Assembly (NCBI GenBank): GCA_017535865.1
Contig: JAFXTM010000097.1
Coordinates: forward strand, 1-43,665
DNA from: Oscillospiraceae bacterium
GTDB lineage: Bacteria; Bacillota; Clostridia; Oscillospirales; Oscillospiraceae
Length of the DNA stretch: 43,665 nucleotides
Direction: 5' to 3'
Shown: positions 8,633 through 15,347 of the stretch, piece after piece
Position numbering within the stretch: the stretch's first letter is position 1
How the letters are laid out: every line of letters begins with the position of its first letter
Translations under genes and position numbers: made by a program
The notes under the pieces: generated by a model
Told to the model about the DNA's origin: nothing
Databases searched by the model: none
What the model saw: the letters and a program-made list of their open reading frames with translations, nothing else

Positions 8633-9901
8633 TCATTTTGCGTGGATGTTGATGAACTCGGCCTTGAGCTTGGAATACAGGATCTTCTGGCTCGAATAGA
8701 GGCCAAAGTAGCCCGAGAGCATGTAGGCGATGCCGCAGGCGAGGGCGAAGTACACGAGCTCTGTCGAGCCGAAGAGCTCCACGCTCAGCAGGATCGAGGC
8801 CAGCGGGCAGTTGACCGCGCCGCAGAACACGGCCACCAGACCGATCGCCGCGGCAAAACCGGCCGGGATGCCGAGCAGGGAGCCCAGCACGCAGCCGAAG
8901 GTGGCGCCGACAAAGAAACAGGGGACCACCTCGCCGCCCTTATAGCCGGTGCCAAGGGTCAGCGCCGTGAACAGCAGCTTCCAGAAAAACGCGTCGGGGC
9001 GCGCCGAGCCCTTCTCAATAGCGCGGGTGATGACCTCCATGCCTGCGCCGTTGTAGTCGTTCGTCCCGAGCAGCAGGGTCAGCGCCACGATCACGGCGCC
9101 GCCCGCGAGCACGCGCACAAAGTCGTTGGGGATCTTCTTGACGAGCAGGTGCTCGGTGCCGTGCATGGCGAGGCAGAACAGGATGCTTACCACGGCGCAG
9201 CCTACCGCGAGGACGGCGACCTTCATGACCATCACCGCATGCACCGGATAGACCGTCACGAGGAAGCGTGTCGGCGCGATGCCGAAAAAGACCGAGATCT
9301 GCAGGGCGATGAGCGAGGCTGCCAGACAGGGGACCAGGGCGGAATAGTAGATGACGCCGACGGAGATGACCTCCAGCGCGAAAACCGTCGCGGTCAGCGG
9401 CGTACCGAAGAGCGCCGAAAAGACTGCGCTCATGCCCGAGAGGGTCGCGACGCGCCTGTCCTTGTCGTCGAGCCGGAAGATCCGGCCCGCGTAATTTCCG
9501 AGACTTCCGCCGATCTGCAGGGCAGCGCCCTCGCGTCCGGCGCTTCCGCCGAAGAGGTGCGTGATGACCGTGGCCAGGTAGATGGTCGGCAGGAGGCTGA
9601 GCGGAACGCGGTCCCCAAAGTGGATGGAGTCGATGATCGTGTTGGTGTTTTTGTTCTCCGTCTTGAACAGATGATAGACGAGGCCGATCAGACAGCCCGC
9701 CGCGGGCAGCAGCCAGAGCAGCCAGGGATGGGCCGCGCGAAAGCCCGCCGCCCAGCTCACGCTCAAATGAAAGGCGGAGCCCACCAGACCGCCGGCCGTC
9801 CCAGTGACGGCAGCGATCCAGAGCCATTTGAGAAAGCTGCGCAGATACTGCAGGATCTCTTTGGATTCCCGTTCGACCGTGTTCACCCAGATAGCCTCCA
9901 A
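8633..9901 (-). CDS. CLC family anion transporter, fluoride-type (CLC-F) motifs
   Basis: A 422-residue polytopic CLC protein. The selectivity glutamate motif is GREGA (122-126) in THLFGGSAGREGAALQIGG. The first selectivity loop lacks the GSGIP of chloride CLCs and instead reads NTNTIIDSIH (85-94), and the later block reads GTGYKGGEVVPCFFVGATFG (317-336). To my knowledge the Asn-rich first loop and the GYKGGE block are hallmarks of the fluoride/proton antiporters (CLC-F). The likely role is fluoride export at the cell membrane, but chloride transport is not excluded. It lies 29 nt downstream of the EFR1 gene and is probably cotranscribed with it. No fluoride riboswitch was seen upstream. Confidence 0.85.
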   Translation of the reverse strand: MEAIWVNTVERESKEILQYLRSFLKWLWIAAVTGTAGGLVGSAFHLSVSWAAGFRAAHPWLLWLLPAAGCLIGLVYHLFKTENKNTNTIIDSIHFGDRVPLSLLPTIYLATVITHLFGGSAGREGAALQIGGSLGNYAGRIFRLDDKDRRVATLSGMSAVFSALFGTPLTATVFALEVISVGVIYYSALVPCLAASLIALQISVFFGIAPTRFLVTVYPVHAVMVMKVAVLAVGCAVVSILFCLAMHGTEHLLVKKIPNDFVRVLAGGAVIVALTLLLGTNDYNGAGMEVITRAIEKGSARPDAFFWKLLFTALTLGTGYKGGEVVPCFFVGATFGCVLGSLLGIPAGFAAAIGLVAVFCGAVNCPLASILLSVELFGSTELVYFALACGIAYMLSGYFGLYSSQKILYSKLKAEFINIHAK

Positions 9902-9930
9902 AAGCTCAAAGTCTTACGCTGTGCGGCGCG

Positions 9931-10713
9931 TCAGGAGATGGAGATGATCTTTTCGCAGAGCTCCTCCGCGCTGACGTTCGGATTGTGATAGTGCTCCCGC
10001 TTGTCCGTGATCTTGCCGAGCGAGATCGCCTTCTGCGGGCAGTACTGCAGGCAGCCCAGACACTGGATGCAGTCGCGGCCGATCACGGCCCGACCGTATT
10101 CCACCCGGATGTTGCCGCGCGGGCACAGGCGCGCGCACTGGCCGCAGCCGATGCAGCTCGCGCTGACCTTGAAGGCGGCGGCTTTTTTCTTGGCGATCAG
10201 CGGCCAGGCCTTGTTTTCTGCCGCGTTCAGCGCGTTTTTCGGCGGGGCCTTCGGGCTCAGCCTCCGCGCCAGGACATCCTGCGCGATCTCCCGGGCGAGC
10301 TTTTCGCTGCGCTTCTGCGCCTTCTCCGGGCTGAGCGGCGGGATCATCAAGGTGTGGGGGAAGAGCCAGATGCAGCTGCACTGATGCGTGACCGCCCGCC
10401 AGTAGCGGAGCGGGATCACGTCGTTGAGCGCCGCGAGGCCGGTGCCGGCGTAACTGGAGGACTGGCTGATGCCGAAGGTGTAGGCGTCGGGGCTGACCTG
10501 GATCGTCTTCGCAAAGCGCAGCACGTCCTCCGGCGCGCCGCCGCCGTAGCACGGAAAGACGAAGCCGACGCACCGGGCGTCCCGCGCGTCCGTATCGACG
10601 GGCGCAGAGCGCATCATGACGATGTCGGCGCCGCCGATATGCCGCGCGATGTTTTTGGCCAGGTCGAGACAGTTGCCGGTGCCTGAAAAACAGTAGATCC
10701 GATTCTTGTTCAA
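9931..10713 (-). CDS. EFR1-type flavodoxin/ferredoxin fusion protein
   Basis: A 260-residue protein joining an N-terminal flavodoxin-like domain (phosphate loop FSGTGNC, 9-15) to a C-terminal bacterial 2[4Fe-4S] ferredoxin (CIGCGQCARLCPRG and CIQCLGCLQYCPQ). This is the EFR1 family layout, a cytoplasmic electron carrier of unknown partner in anaerobes. The start is TTG at 10713: AAGGAGGT lies 6 nt before it and no ATG fits. A CLC transporter gene follows closely. Whether the two cooperate is unknown. Confidence 0.88.
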   Translation of the reverse strand: MNKNRIYCFSGTGNCLDLAKNIARHIGGADIVMMRSAPVDTDARDARCVGFVFPCYGGGAPEDVLRFAKTIQVSPDAYTFGISQSSSYAGTGLAALNDVIPLRYWRAVTHQCSCIWLFPHTLMIPPLSPEKAQKRSEKLAREIAQDVLARRLSPKAPPKNALNAAENKAWPLIAKKKAAAFKVSASCIGCGQCARLCPRGNIRVEYGRAVIGRDCIQCLGCLQYCPQKAISLGKITDKREHYHNPNVSAEELCEKIISIS

Positions 10714-10788
10714 GAGAAGACCTCCTTTTCTGTATGATGTTTCTTGCCCCGGATGGATGTGTTTTGGAGCCGCGGCGCGCCGCCGCGC

Positions 10789-11562
10789 TTATTCCAGACC
10801 GAAAAAGGCGACCGTGCGCGCAATGGCGAGATCCATCGTGCCCGGGGCGAGAAAGCGGTGGTCGGCTCCGTCCACGGGGACAAAGGCGATCCCGTTTTTC
10901 TCCGCAAAGGCTTTCACCGCCGCAAAGGGCACGATCTCATCCTCCGTGCCGTGCAGGATCAGCATGTCGGCCGCGAGCGGCGAATAGTCCCGCGCGGACA
11001 GCTCCGCCGCGCGCAGGCTCTCGAGAAAGCCGCGGTCGATCCCGACTTTCCGATCAAAGCCGACGAGCGCGGGCGTCCCATTCTCGACGCTCTCCAGGAG
11101 GCCGTTCGGCATGATGGCCCGGGTGAGCACCTCATACATGGGGATCGCCGGGCAGCGGAAGACCAGCTTGCGAAACGGATTGTCGTGCCCGGCGAGATAC
11201 AGCAGATACAAGTAGCCGCCAAAGCTCGTCGCGCAGCCGTACAGCGTCTCCGGCGAGAAGCGGGCCTGCGTGTCGGCGATCAGCAGCTCAAGATAGCGCA
11301 TGCAGTCGTCCAGCCGGAGCGTCTGCCGCTCGTCGTCGCCGTGGCAGGGCCAGTTGAACACGACGAGCGCGGCGTCCGGGTTTTTCTCCCGCACGCGCCG
11401 GGCAAGCTTTTCCGCCGCCCGATTATCCTTGTGCCCGCCAAAGCCGTGTCCGAACAGGATCAGCGTTTTCACGGCGCCGGCATCCGGGCCGTAGAGCTTG
11501 CAGCGGATACGGCAGTCCTCCGCCTCGACGGTGTAATAGCGAAAAGCAGTCAGAGCAGCCAT
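10789..11562 (-). CDS. Alpha/beta hydrolase (serine hydrolase fold)
   Basis: A 257-residue alpha/beta hydrolase. FGHGFGGHKD gives the oxyanion region, the nucleophile elbow is CATSFGG (with Thr before the Ser in place of the more common variable residue), the acid is in HGTEDEIVP and the histidine in DGADHRF, giving a complete Ser-Asp-His set. The substrate is unknown; similar proteins are annotated as acyl hydrolases or dienelactone-hydrolase-like. It starts 30 nt after the ogt stop and is probably the third gene of the alkyltransferase operon. Confidence 0.85.
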   Translation of the reverse strand: MAALTAFRYYTVEAEDCRIRCKLYGPDAGAVKTLILFGHGFGGHKDNRAAEKLARRVREKNPDAALVVFNWPCHGDDERQTLRLDDCMRYLELLIADTQARFSPETLYGCATSFGGYLYLLYLAGHDNPFRKLVFRCPAIPMYEVLTRAIMPNGLLESVENGTPALVGFDRKVGIDRGFLESLRAAELSARDYSPLAADMLILHGTEDEIVPFAAVKAFAEKNGIAFVPVDGADHRFLAPGTMDLAIARTVAFFGLE

Positions 11563-11592
11563 AGGTGTTTGTCTGGTTCCTTTCCTTTCGGT

Positions 11593-12105
11593 TTACCGGG
11601 CGCTGTCCGCCAAACAGACGCCCTCCAGCGCCAGCAGCCAGCGCTTCTTTTCGATCCCGGCGGCATAGCCGGTGAGGCTCCCGTCCGCGCCAACGACCCG
11701 GTGGCAGGGGATGACCAGCGAGATGGCGTTATGCCCCACCGCGCCGCCGACTGCCTGGGCGGACAGATGCGGCGGGCAGCGCTCCGCGGCGAGGCGCGCG
11801 GCGATCTGGCCATAGCTTACGGTCTCGCCGTAGGGGATCGTTATCAGGATCTCCCACACAGCCTTGCGGAAGGGCGTCGCCTTCATCCGCAGCGGCGGCG
11901 TGAAGTCCGGCTTCCGACCGCTGAAGTAGAGATCGAGCCAGCGCGCGGCCTCGTCAAAGACGGGCAGCGCCCGCGCCTCGTGCTCTGCGGCAAGCGTGGC
12001 GGCATAGTATTTTTGGCCCTCGAACCAGAGCCCGGTCAGAGCCTCGCCGTCGGAGGCGAGGGTAATCCCGCCCAGCGGGGACAGATAGCAGTTGGTGTAT
12101 TCCAA
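11593..12105 (-). CDS. ogt: Methylated-DNA--[protein]-cysteine S-methyltransferase
   Basis: A 170-residue O6-alkylguanine-DNA alkyltransferase. The C-terminal domain has the helix-turn-helix block VSYGQIAARL, the acceptor-cysteine motif IPCHRVVG and the binding-channel segment GYAAGIEKKRWLL. The N-terminal beta domain (LSPLGGITLASDGEALTGLWF) is complete. It repairs O6-methylguanine by irreversible transfer to its own Cys. It lies 3 nt after the stop of a second, shorter alkyltransferase-like gene, so the two are cotranscribed. Confidence 0.95.
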   Translation of the reverse strand: MEYTNCYLSPLGGITLASDGEALTGLWFEGQKYYAATLAAEHEARALPVFDEAARWLDLYFSGRKPDFTPPLRMKATPFRKAVWEILITIPYGETVSYGQIAARLAAERCPPHLSAQAVGGAVGHNAISLVIPCHRVVGADGSLTGYAAGIEKKRWLLALEGVCLADSAR

Positions 12106-12108
12106 AAC

Positions 12109-12417
12109 TCATACCTTCAATTGGTGCCGGCGCATGTCCACCGTACCGTTTTCCCGGAAGCACACGCCCTCTTCGCAGAGCCGGGCACGCTGCTCCGGAA
12201 AATGCGGCGCGAGCCGGCCTGCGTGGTTGACCACGCGGTGGCAGGGATAGTCCCCGTAGAGATGCGCCATGCTCAGGATCTTTCCCACAAGGCGGGCGTT
12301 CGCATCAAGCCCGATCAAGCGTGCGATCTGCCCATACGTAGCTACCGAACCAGCAGGGATCTCCTCCACGACCGAGAGCACCTCGTAGATCCGTTCCTCC
12401 GTTGCAACTGTTGCCAT
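12109..12417 (-). CDS. Small MGMT-family (alkyltransferase-like) protein that keeps the acceptor Cys
   Basis: A 102-residue protein made only of the C-terminal DNA-binding domain of alkylguanine transferases: SVATYGQIARLIGL (helix-turn-helix) and YPCHRVVNHAGRLAPHF. Alkyltransferase-like (ATL) proteins of this size often have Trp in place of the Cys and only flag lesions; here the Cys is kept, so it may be catalytic. The ATG at 12417 is preceded by AAGGAG and the longer frame to 12486 runs into the promoter. It leads an operon with ogt and a hydrolase. Confidence 0.88.
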   Translation of the reverse strand: MATVATEERIYEVLSVVEEIPAGSVATYGQIARLIGLDANARLVGKILSMAHLYGDYPCHRVVNHAGRLAPHFPEQRARLCEEGVCFRENGTVDMRRHQLKV

Positions 12418-12465
12418 GCTGCGCTCCTTGCTGTCCCGCGGGAGGCCCCGCCGGGGTGATGCTTC

Positions 12466-12494
12466 ATTATACGCGTTTTTTCCCACGGTTTCAA
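12466..12494 (-). promoter_or_regulatory. Sigma-A promoter of the alkyltransferase operon
   Basis: Read on minus: TTGAAA, 17-nt spacer, perfect TATAAT, 49 nt upstream of the ATG at 12417. It shares the gap with the divergent PARG-like promoter. Confidence 0.8.
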
Positions 12495-12518
12495 CCGGGG
12501 ATGTGAGGTTTGCGCTCC

Positions 12519-12547
12519 TTTACAAAGACACCGCGGTATGTTAAAAT
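12519..12547 (+). promoter_or_regulatory. Sigma-A promoter of the PARG-like gene
   Basis: TTTACA, 17-nt spacer, TAAAAT, 40 nt upstream of the ATG at 12587. Confidence 0.7.
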
Positions 12548-12586
12548 TTTTAAACAAGCCTGAACCGGAGAAGGGAGAATAAGCAG

Positions 12587-13426
12587 ATGAGTTCGTACCG
12601 AGACAATATCCACGTTTTTGAGGACACCTTTTCCATGGCGCGCGGCCCGGCCCTGCGGGAGCAGACAGACCGCATGGTATTGGGGACCCGCGTGTATCAA
12701 GAAGGGTTTCGCGCCCCTTCGCGTCCCGCGGCATATTCGGCCGAACTGCGGCTCCTGCCTCTTCCCACCCTGAAAGCGGCGCGGCTGCTTGCCCGTCGGC
12801 GCGCTTCCGAGACGGAACGCATAGCGGTTTTGAATTTTGCAAATCCCCGGGAACCGGGCGGCGGTGTCCGGCGCGGCGCCCGTGCGCAGGAGGAGAGCCT
12901 CTGTCGCAGCAGCAATCTGTATTGCGGCCTGCTGGCCGAAAATGCCGAGCGGGATTACTACGCCTTCCACCGAGAGCAAGACGATTACCGCTTCTCCGAC
13001 CGGATCGTTTTTTGCCCCGGCGTGTGCGTATATAAAACGGATGATGATCCGCCGGCGCCGCTCGACCGGCAGGATTGGTATGAGATCGACGTCCTCACCT
13101 GCGCCGCGCCCTATATTCCCTGTCTGCGCCGCGTCGGGGAGGAGGAACTGTTCGCCCTCTGCAAGCAGCGCGTTACCAATATCTTTGAGGTCGCCCTGGC
13201 GGAAAACACGGCCCACCTGATCCTCGGCGCGTTCGGCTGCGGCGTGTTCTGCAATCCGCCCGAACAAATGAGCCGGGCTTTTCTGGAGGCCATAAAGGAA
13301 AACGGGTATGAGAAGAACTTCCGCTCGATCGTATTTGCCATCCCCTCTTCGCCGACGGCGCCGTCTCCAAACATGCTCGCTTTTGAACAGACCTTTCAGC
13401 AGCGGGCCGAACAGCCGACCGACTGA
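12587..13426 (+). CDS. TIGR02452-type protein with bacterial PARG-like macrodomain
   Basis: A 279-residue protein. The central block LNFANPREPGGGVRRGARAQEESLCRSSNLY has the PARG signature GGG-X7-QEE (GGG 91-93, QEE 101-103; the two Glu bind the ribose and catalyse). An N-terminal helical region (1-75) and a C-terminal ILGAFGCGVFCNPP block match the microbial PARG (TIGR02452) family, which cleaves poly- or mono-ADP-ribose. No ADP-ribosyltransferase gene is seen in the window. It diverges from the alkylation-repair operon, so a link to DNA damage is possible but is inference. Confidence 0.88.
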   Translation: MSSYRDNIHVFEDTFSMARGPALREQTDRMVLGTRVYQEGFRAPSRPAAYSAELRLLPLPTLKAARLLARRRASETERIAVLNFANPREPGGGVRRGARAQEESLCRSSNLYCGLLAENAERDYYAFHREQDDYRFSDRIVFCPGVCVYKTDDDPPAPLDRQDWYEIDVLTCAAPYIPCLRRVGEEELFALCKQRVTNIFEVALAENTAHLILGAFGCGVFCNPPEQMSRAFLEAIKENGYEKNFRSIVFAIPSSPTAPSPNMLAFEQTFQQRAEQPTD

Positions 13427-13452
13427 AAACCGCCGCTGCTTTACTGCGTTGT

Positions 13453-13498
13453 ATATCAGAAACCATCCCGCAAAAACTATCCGTGACAACGGGTGAAG
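13453..13498 (+). repeat. Copy A of a 46-nt element shared with the spoVT leader
   Basis: 35 of 46 positions are identical to 14696-14741, including ACTATCCGTG without change. Inside it ATCCGT (13479-13484) can pair with ACGGGT (13489-13494) around a GACA loop. Function unknown. Confidence 0.65.
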
Positions 13499-13520
13499 CG
13501 AGCCGGTAAAACGAAAACAA

Positions 13521-13571
13521 AAAATCCCCTTGATGCAGGAAAACAGACGTACTGCACTTCAAGGGGATTTT
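13521..13571. terminator. Hairpin, likely terminator of the PARG-like gene
   Basis: AAAATCCCCTTGA (13521-13533) pairs with TCAAGGGGATTTT (13559-13571); an inner TGCAG/CTGCA extends the stem. A run left and T run right suggest a bidirectional terminator. Its 3' arm also carries AAGGGG placed like a Shine-Dalgarno before ATG 13575. Confidence 0.7.
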
Positions 13572-13574
13572 ATT

Positions 13575-13673
13575 ATGGCGGATATGCCGACATACGCAAG
13601 AATTGCCGGCGAAAAAGGAATACCTCGTAAAAGGCATAACAAGAAACCCCCTCTTCCTCAGTACGGCGCTTGA
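13575..13673 (+). CDS. Possible 32-residue basic peptide (uncertain)
   Basis: A short open frame starting ATG 13575, 8 nt after AAGGGG, encodes a basic peptide with IPRKRHNKK in its second half. The layout (46-nt element, hairpin with the Shine-Dalgarno in its 3' arm, T-rich spacer, ATG) mirrors the spoVT leader, which is the main reason to list it. There is no domain, and the AAGGGG is also part of a terminator-like hairpin, so it may be non-coding or a remnant. Confidence 0.2.
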   Translation: MADMPTYARIAGEKGIPRKRHNKKPPLPQYGA

Positions 13674-13777
13674 ACACTTGCTTCCCCTTGCTGGAGCATG
13701 ACAGAACATGTTCGGCAGATTGTTAAGGAAGAGTGGGCTTGAACACTTTTTGCGGATTTCAAAAAAAGCTTGATCTT

Positions 13778-14569
13778 TCAGGTAAGACGCTTTGCCATTT
13801 CAAGGAGACTTTTGATCTGGTACTGAAGCAGCCAGGCAGCGTTGTTGTATTCCGGGCAATTTCTGACGGCCCGCAGGAGCGCGGGATAGTAGGCTTCCGT
13901 TTCTTTTACATATTTCTCGATCCGGTTGGTTGAAAAGCCAACGGACATGCTGCTCAGATTGTTGCAGCGGTCGATGCACTTGACAAGACTTGCTTTCGGA
14001 TTCCCGGCGATGGCGTCATAGTAGGCCTTCTCATCGAAAGCCGTCTTCGGTTTTGTGACTAGAGCGACCAGCCTTTGCACGGTCGGCGAAAACGGAAGCT
14101 CTTCCGCCGTGACGCCGCAGTCCTCGGCAACGTCATGCAGCAGGAGCGCGGCGATCAGTTCGTCGTCCTCCAGACCCAGCGCAAGCGCATGGCAGGCCAT
14201 GGTAAGCGGGTGGTTTATAAAAGGGACCCCCGCTTCCGCCGGTTTGCGGAACATTCCCTCGTGCTTGCTTTTCGCATAGCTGAGAGCTCGCAGCGCCTCC
14301 GGCAGCTCGCAGGTATTCAGCTTCTCTTTCAGAAAAGCGAACATGTGGTCCTCGTCGAACAGCCGATGGTTCCGCAGTTCTCCGTTCTTGTCAAAGGATG
14401 CCAGTCCAAGCAAATCCTCCAGGAGGCGCAGCTTTTCCTTGCTCGGTTTACAGGCGTTTGCCTCCCATTTGCTGACGGCCCCTGTGCTGACGTCGAGTTT
14501 CTCGGCCAATGCCGTCTGACTCAGGCCCTTTGCTTTTCTTGCGTTCGCAATCTGTTCACCAAGACCCAT
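13778..14569 (-). CDS. HTH-HD fusion, putative (p)ppGpp hydrolase-like regulator
   Basis: A 263-residue protein. Residues 1-55 are an XRE helix-turn-helix (LSQTALAEKLDVSTGAVSKWE). Residues about 95-235 resemble the HD hydrolase domain of RelA/SpoT and Mesh1: His120 in INHPL, His145-Asp146 in LLHDVAED, and Asp200 in KCIDRCNNL, the four metal ligands of that family, with the ED and RxxN residues. It could thus cleave (p)ppGpp or a similar nucleotide and couple this to DNA binding. The last 30 residues are helical. AAGGAGG sits 10 nt before the ATG. It diverges from spoVT. Confidence 0.85.
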   Translation of the reverse strand: MGLGEQIANARKAKGLSQTALAEKLDVSTGAVSKWEANACKPSKEKLRLLEDLLGLASFDKNGELRNHRLFDEDHMFAFLKEKLNTCELPEALRALSYAKSKHEGMFRKPAEAGVPFINHPLTMACHALALGLEDDELIAALLLHDVAEDCGVTAEELPFSPTVQRLVALVTKPKTAFDEKAYYDAIAGNPKASLVKCIDRCNNLSSMSVGFSTNRIEKYVKETEAYYPALLRAVRNCPEYNNAAWLLQYQIKSLLEMAKRLT

Positions 14570-14695
14570 ATAAAACGCCTCCTTGTTGTTTTGTTAATAT
14601 ATCATATCCCGCCCGGAAATAATAGCCCGGATGAAATCCGCTTTTCCGTAAATAACGGCCTCGAAAAGGAAGCAGAGTCATTTCATACTCACCGC

Positions 14696-14741
14696 ATAAC
14701 GGAAACCCTCCTGCAAATACTATCCGTGTCAACAGATAGAA
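14696..14741 (+). repeat. Copy B of the 46-nt element, in the spoVT leader
   Basis: 35/46 match to 13453-13498. The inner hairpin is kept (CTATC/GATAG around CGTGTCAACA); the base pair at element positions 28/41 is T-G in copy A and T-A in copy B, so pairing is preserved despite the change. Confidence 0.65.
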
Positions 14742-14757
14742 ATACAGGAGGGTTTTT
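14703..14757 (+). promoter_or_regulatory. spoVT leader hairpin that contains the Shine-Dalgarno
   Basis: AAACCCTCCTG (14703-14713) is perfectly complementary to CAGGAGGGTTT (14745-14755). The 3' arm is the spoVT Shine-Dalgarno (AGGAGGG), and TTTTT follows, so the same stem could block ribosome access or end transcription. An inner hairpin lies in the 31-nt loop. Confidence 0.7.
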
Positions 14758-14760
14758 CAT

Positions 14761-15300
14761 ATGAAAGCAACCGGTATCGTGCGGCGGATCGACGATCTTG
14801 GCCGGGTCGTGATCCCCAAGGAGATCCGCCGCACCATGCGCATCCGCGAGGGTGACCCGCTGGAGATATTCACGGACAAGGACGGGGAGCTGATTTTCAA
14901 GAAATACTCCCCGATCGGGGAACTGACGGACTTTGCGGCGCAGATCTGCGACAGCCTGCGGCGCACGACGGACGGGATCGCCGCGGTCTGCGACCGGGAC
15001 GCGGTGATCGCTGTATCCGGCGGAGCAAAAAAAGAGCTGCTGGAGAAGCCCATCAGCGCCCAGCTCGCGGAGATCATGGAGGGCCGCGCGGCCTACCGCA
15101 GCAGCGGAGGCGGCGGGATCCCGGCGTCCCCGGCGGACGAGCGCTACTGTCTCGCCGTCGCGGCGCCGATTCTGACCGAGGGGGACGTGATGGGCTGTGT
15201 GCTTTTTCTCGCGCCGCCGGGCAGCCCGCCGGCCACCGAGGTGGAATTCAAGCTGGCGCAGACAGCCGCCCTGTTCCTCGGAAAACAGATGGAGAGCTGA
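14761..15300 (+). CDS. spoVT: Stage V sporulation protein T (AbrB-type regulator)
   Basis: A 179-residue protein of SpoVT length. The N-terminal 50 residues are an AbrB swapped-hairpin DNA-binding domain (MKATGIVRRIDDLGRVVIPK, then RTMRIREGDPLEIF); residues about 55-178 are a GAF-like sensor domain with FAAQICDSLRR and DGIAAVCDRDAVIAVSGG. In Bacillus, SpoVT tunes forespore genes late in sporulation. The start is fixed by AGGAGGG 8 nt upstream, itself inside a hairpin. A weak sigma-G-like pair (GCAGA near 14672, CATAACG near 14695, 18 nt apart) is suggestive only. It is one gene with its own terminator. Confidence 0.93.
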   Translation: MKATGIVRRIDDLGRVVIPKEIRRTMRIREGDPLEIFTDKDGELIFKKYSPIGELTDFAAQICDSLRRTTDGIAAVCDRDAVIAVSGGAKKELLEKPISAQLAEIMEGRAAYRSSGGGGIPASPADERYCLAVAAPILTEGDVMGCVLFLAPPGSPPATEVEFKLAQTAALFLGKQMES

Positions 15301-15332
15301 AAAAAACCGGAAGCCTTTGCTTCCGGTTTTTT
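15301..15332. terminator. Bidirectional terminator between spoVT and prfB
   Basis: A 14-bp stem (15301-15314 with 15319-15332), loop CTTT, six A on one side and six T on the other. It serves both converging genes. Confidence 0.92.
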
Positions 15333-15347
15333 CAACTCTCCATGTGC

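Larger units (their letters stand above)
13427..13777. other. 351-nt stretch without a recognised gene
   Basis: It holds a 46-nt element also found upstream of spoVT, a hairpin at 13521-13571, a possible 32-residue reading frame at 13575-13673, and two exact copies of GCTTGAACACTT (13668-13679 and 13737-13748). CTCTTCCT near 13651 and AGGAAGAG near 13726 form a weak inverted repeat. No mobile-element genes are seen; it may be the scar of a lost gene. Confidence 0.6.

Noticed and set aside
8603-9988. A 461-codon plus-strand frame over the CLC gene
   Set aside because: Composition is charged and repetitive with no fold; the CLC protein on the other strand is clearly real.
9902-10790. Fluoride riboswitch before the EFR1-CLC genes
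   Set aside because: No stretch with the conserved pseudoknot bases of the crcB motif was found by eye.
13704-13713. GAACATGTTC as a LexA box
   Set aside because: The Gram-positive LexA box needs four bases between GAAC and GTTC; here there are only two, and no gene start is placed to use it.
13427-13777. Insertion-sequence remnant
   Set aside because: The 12-nt direct repeats and weak inverted repeats were considered as IS ends, but there is no transposase fragment and the repeats do not flank a unit.
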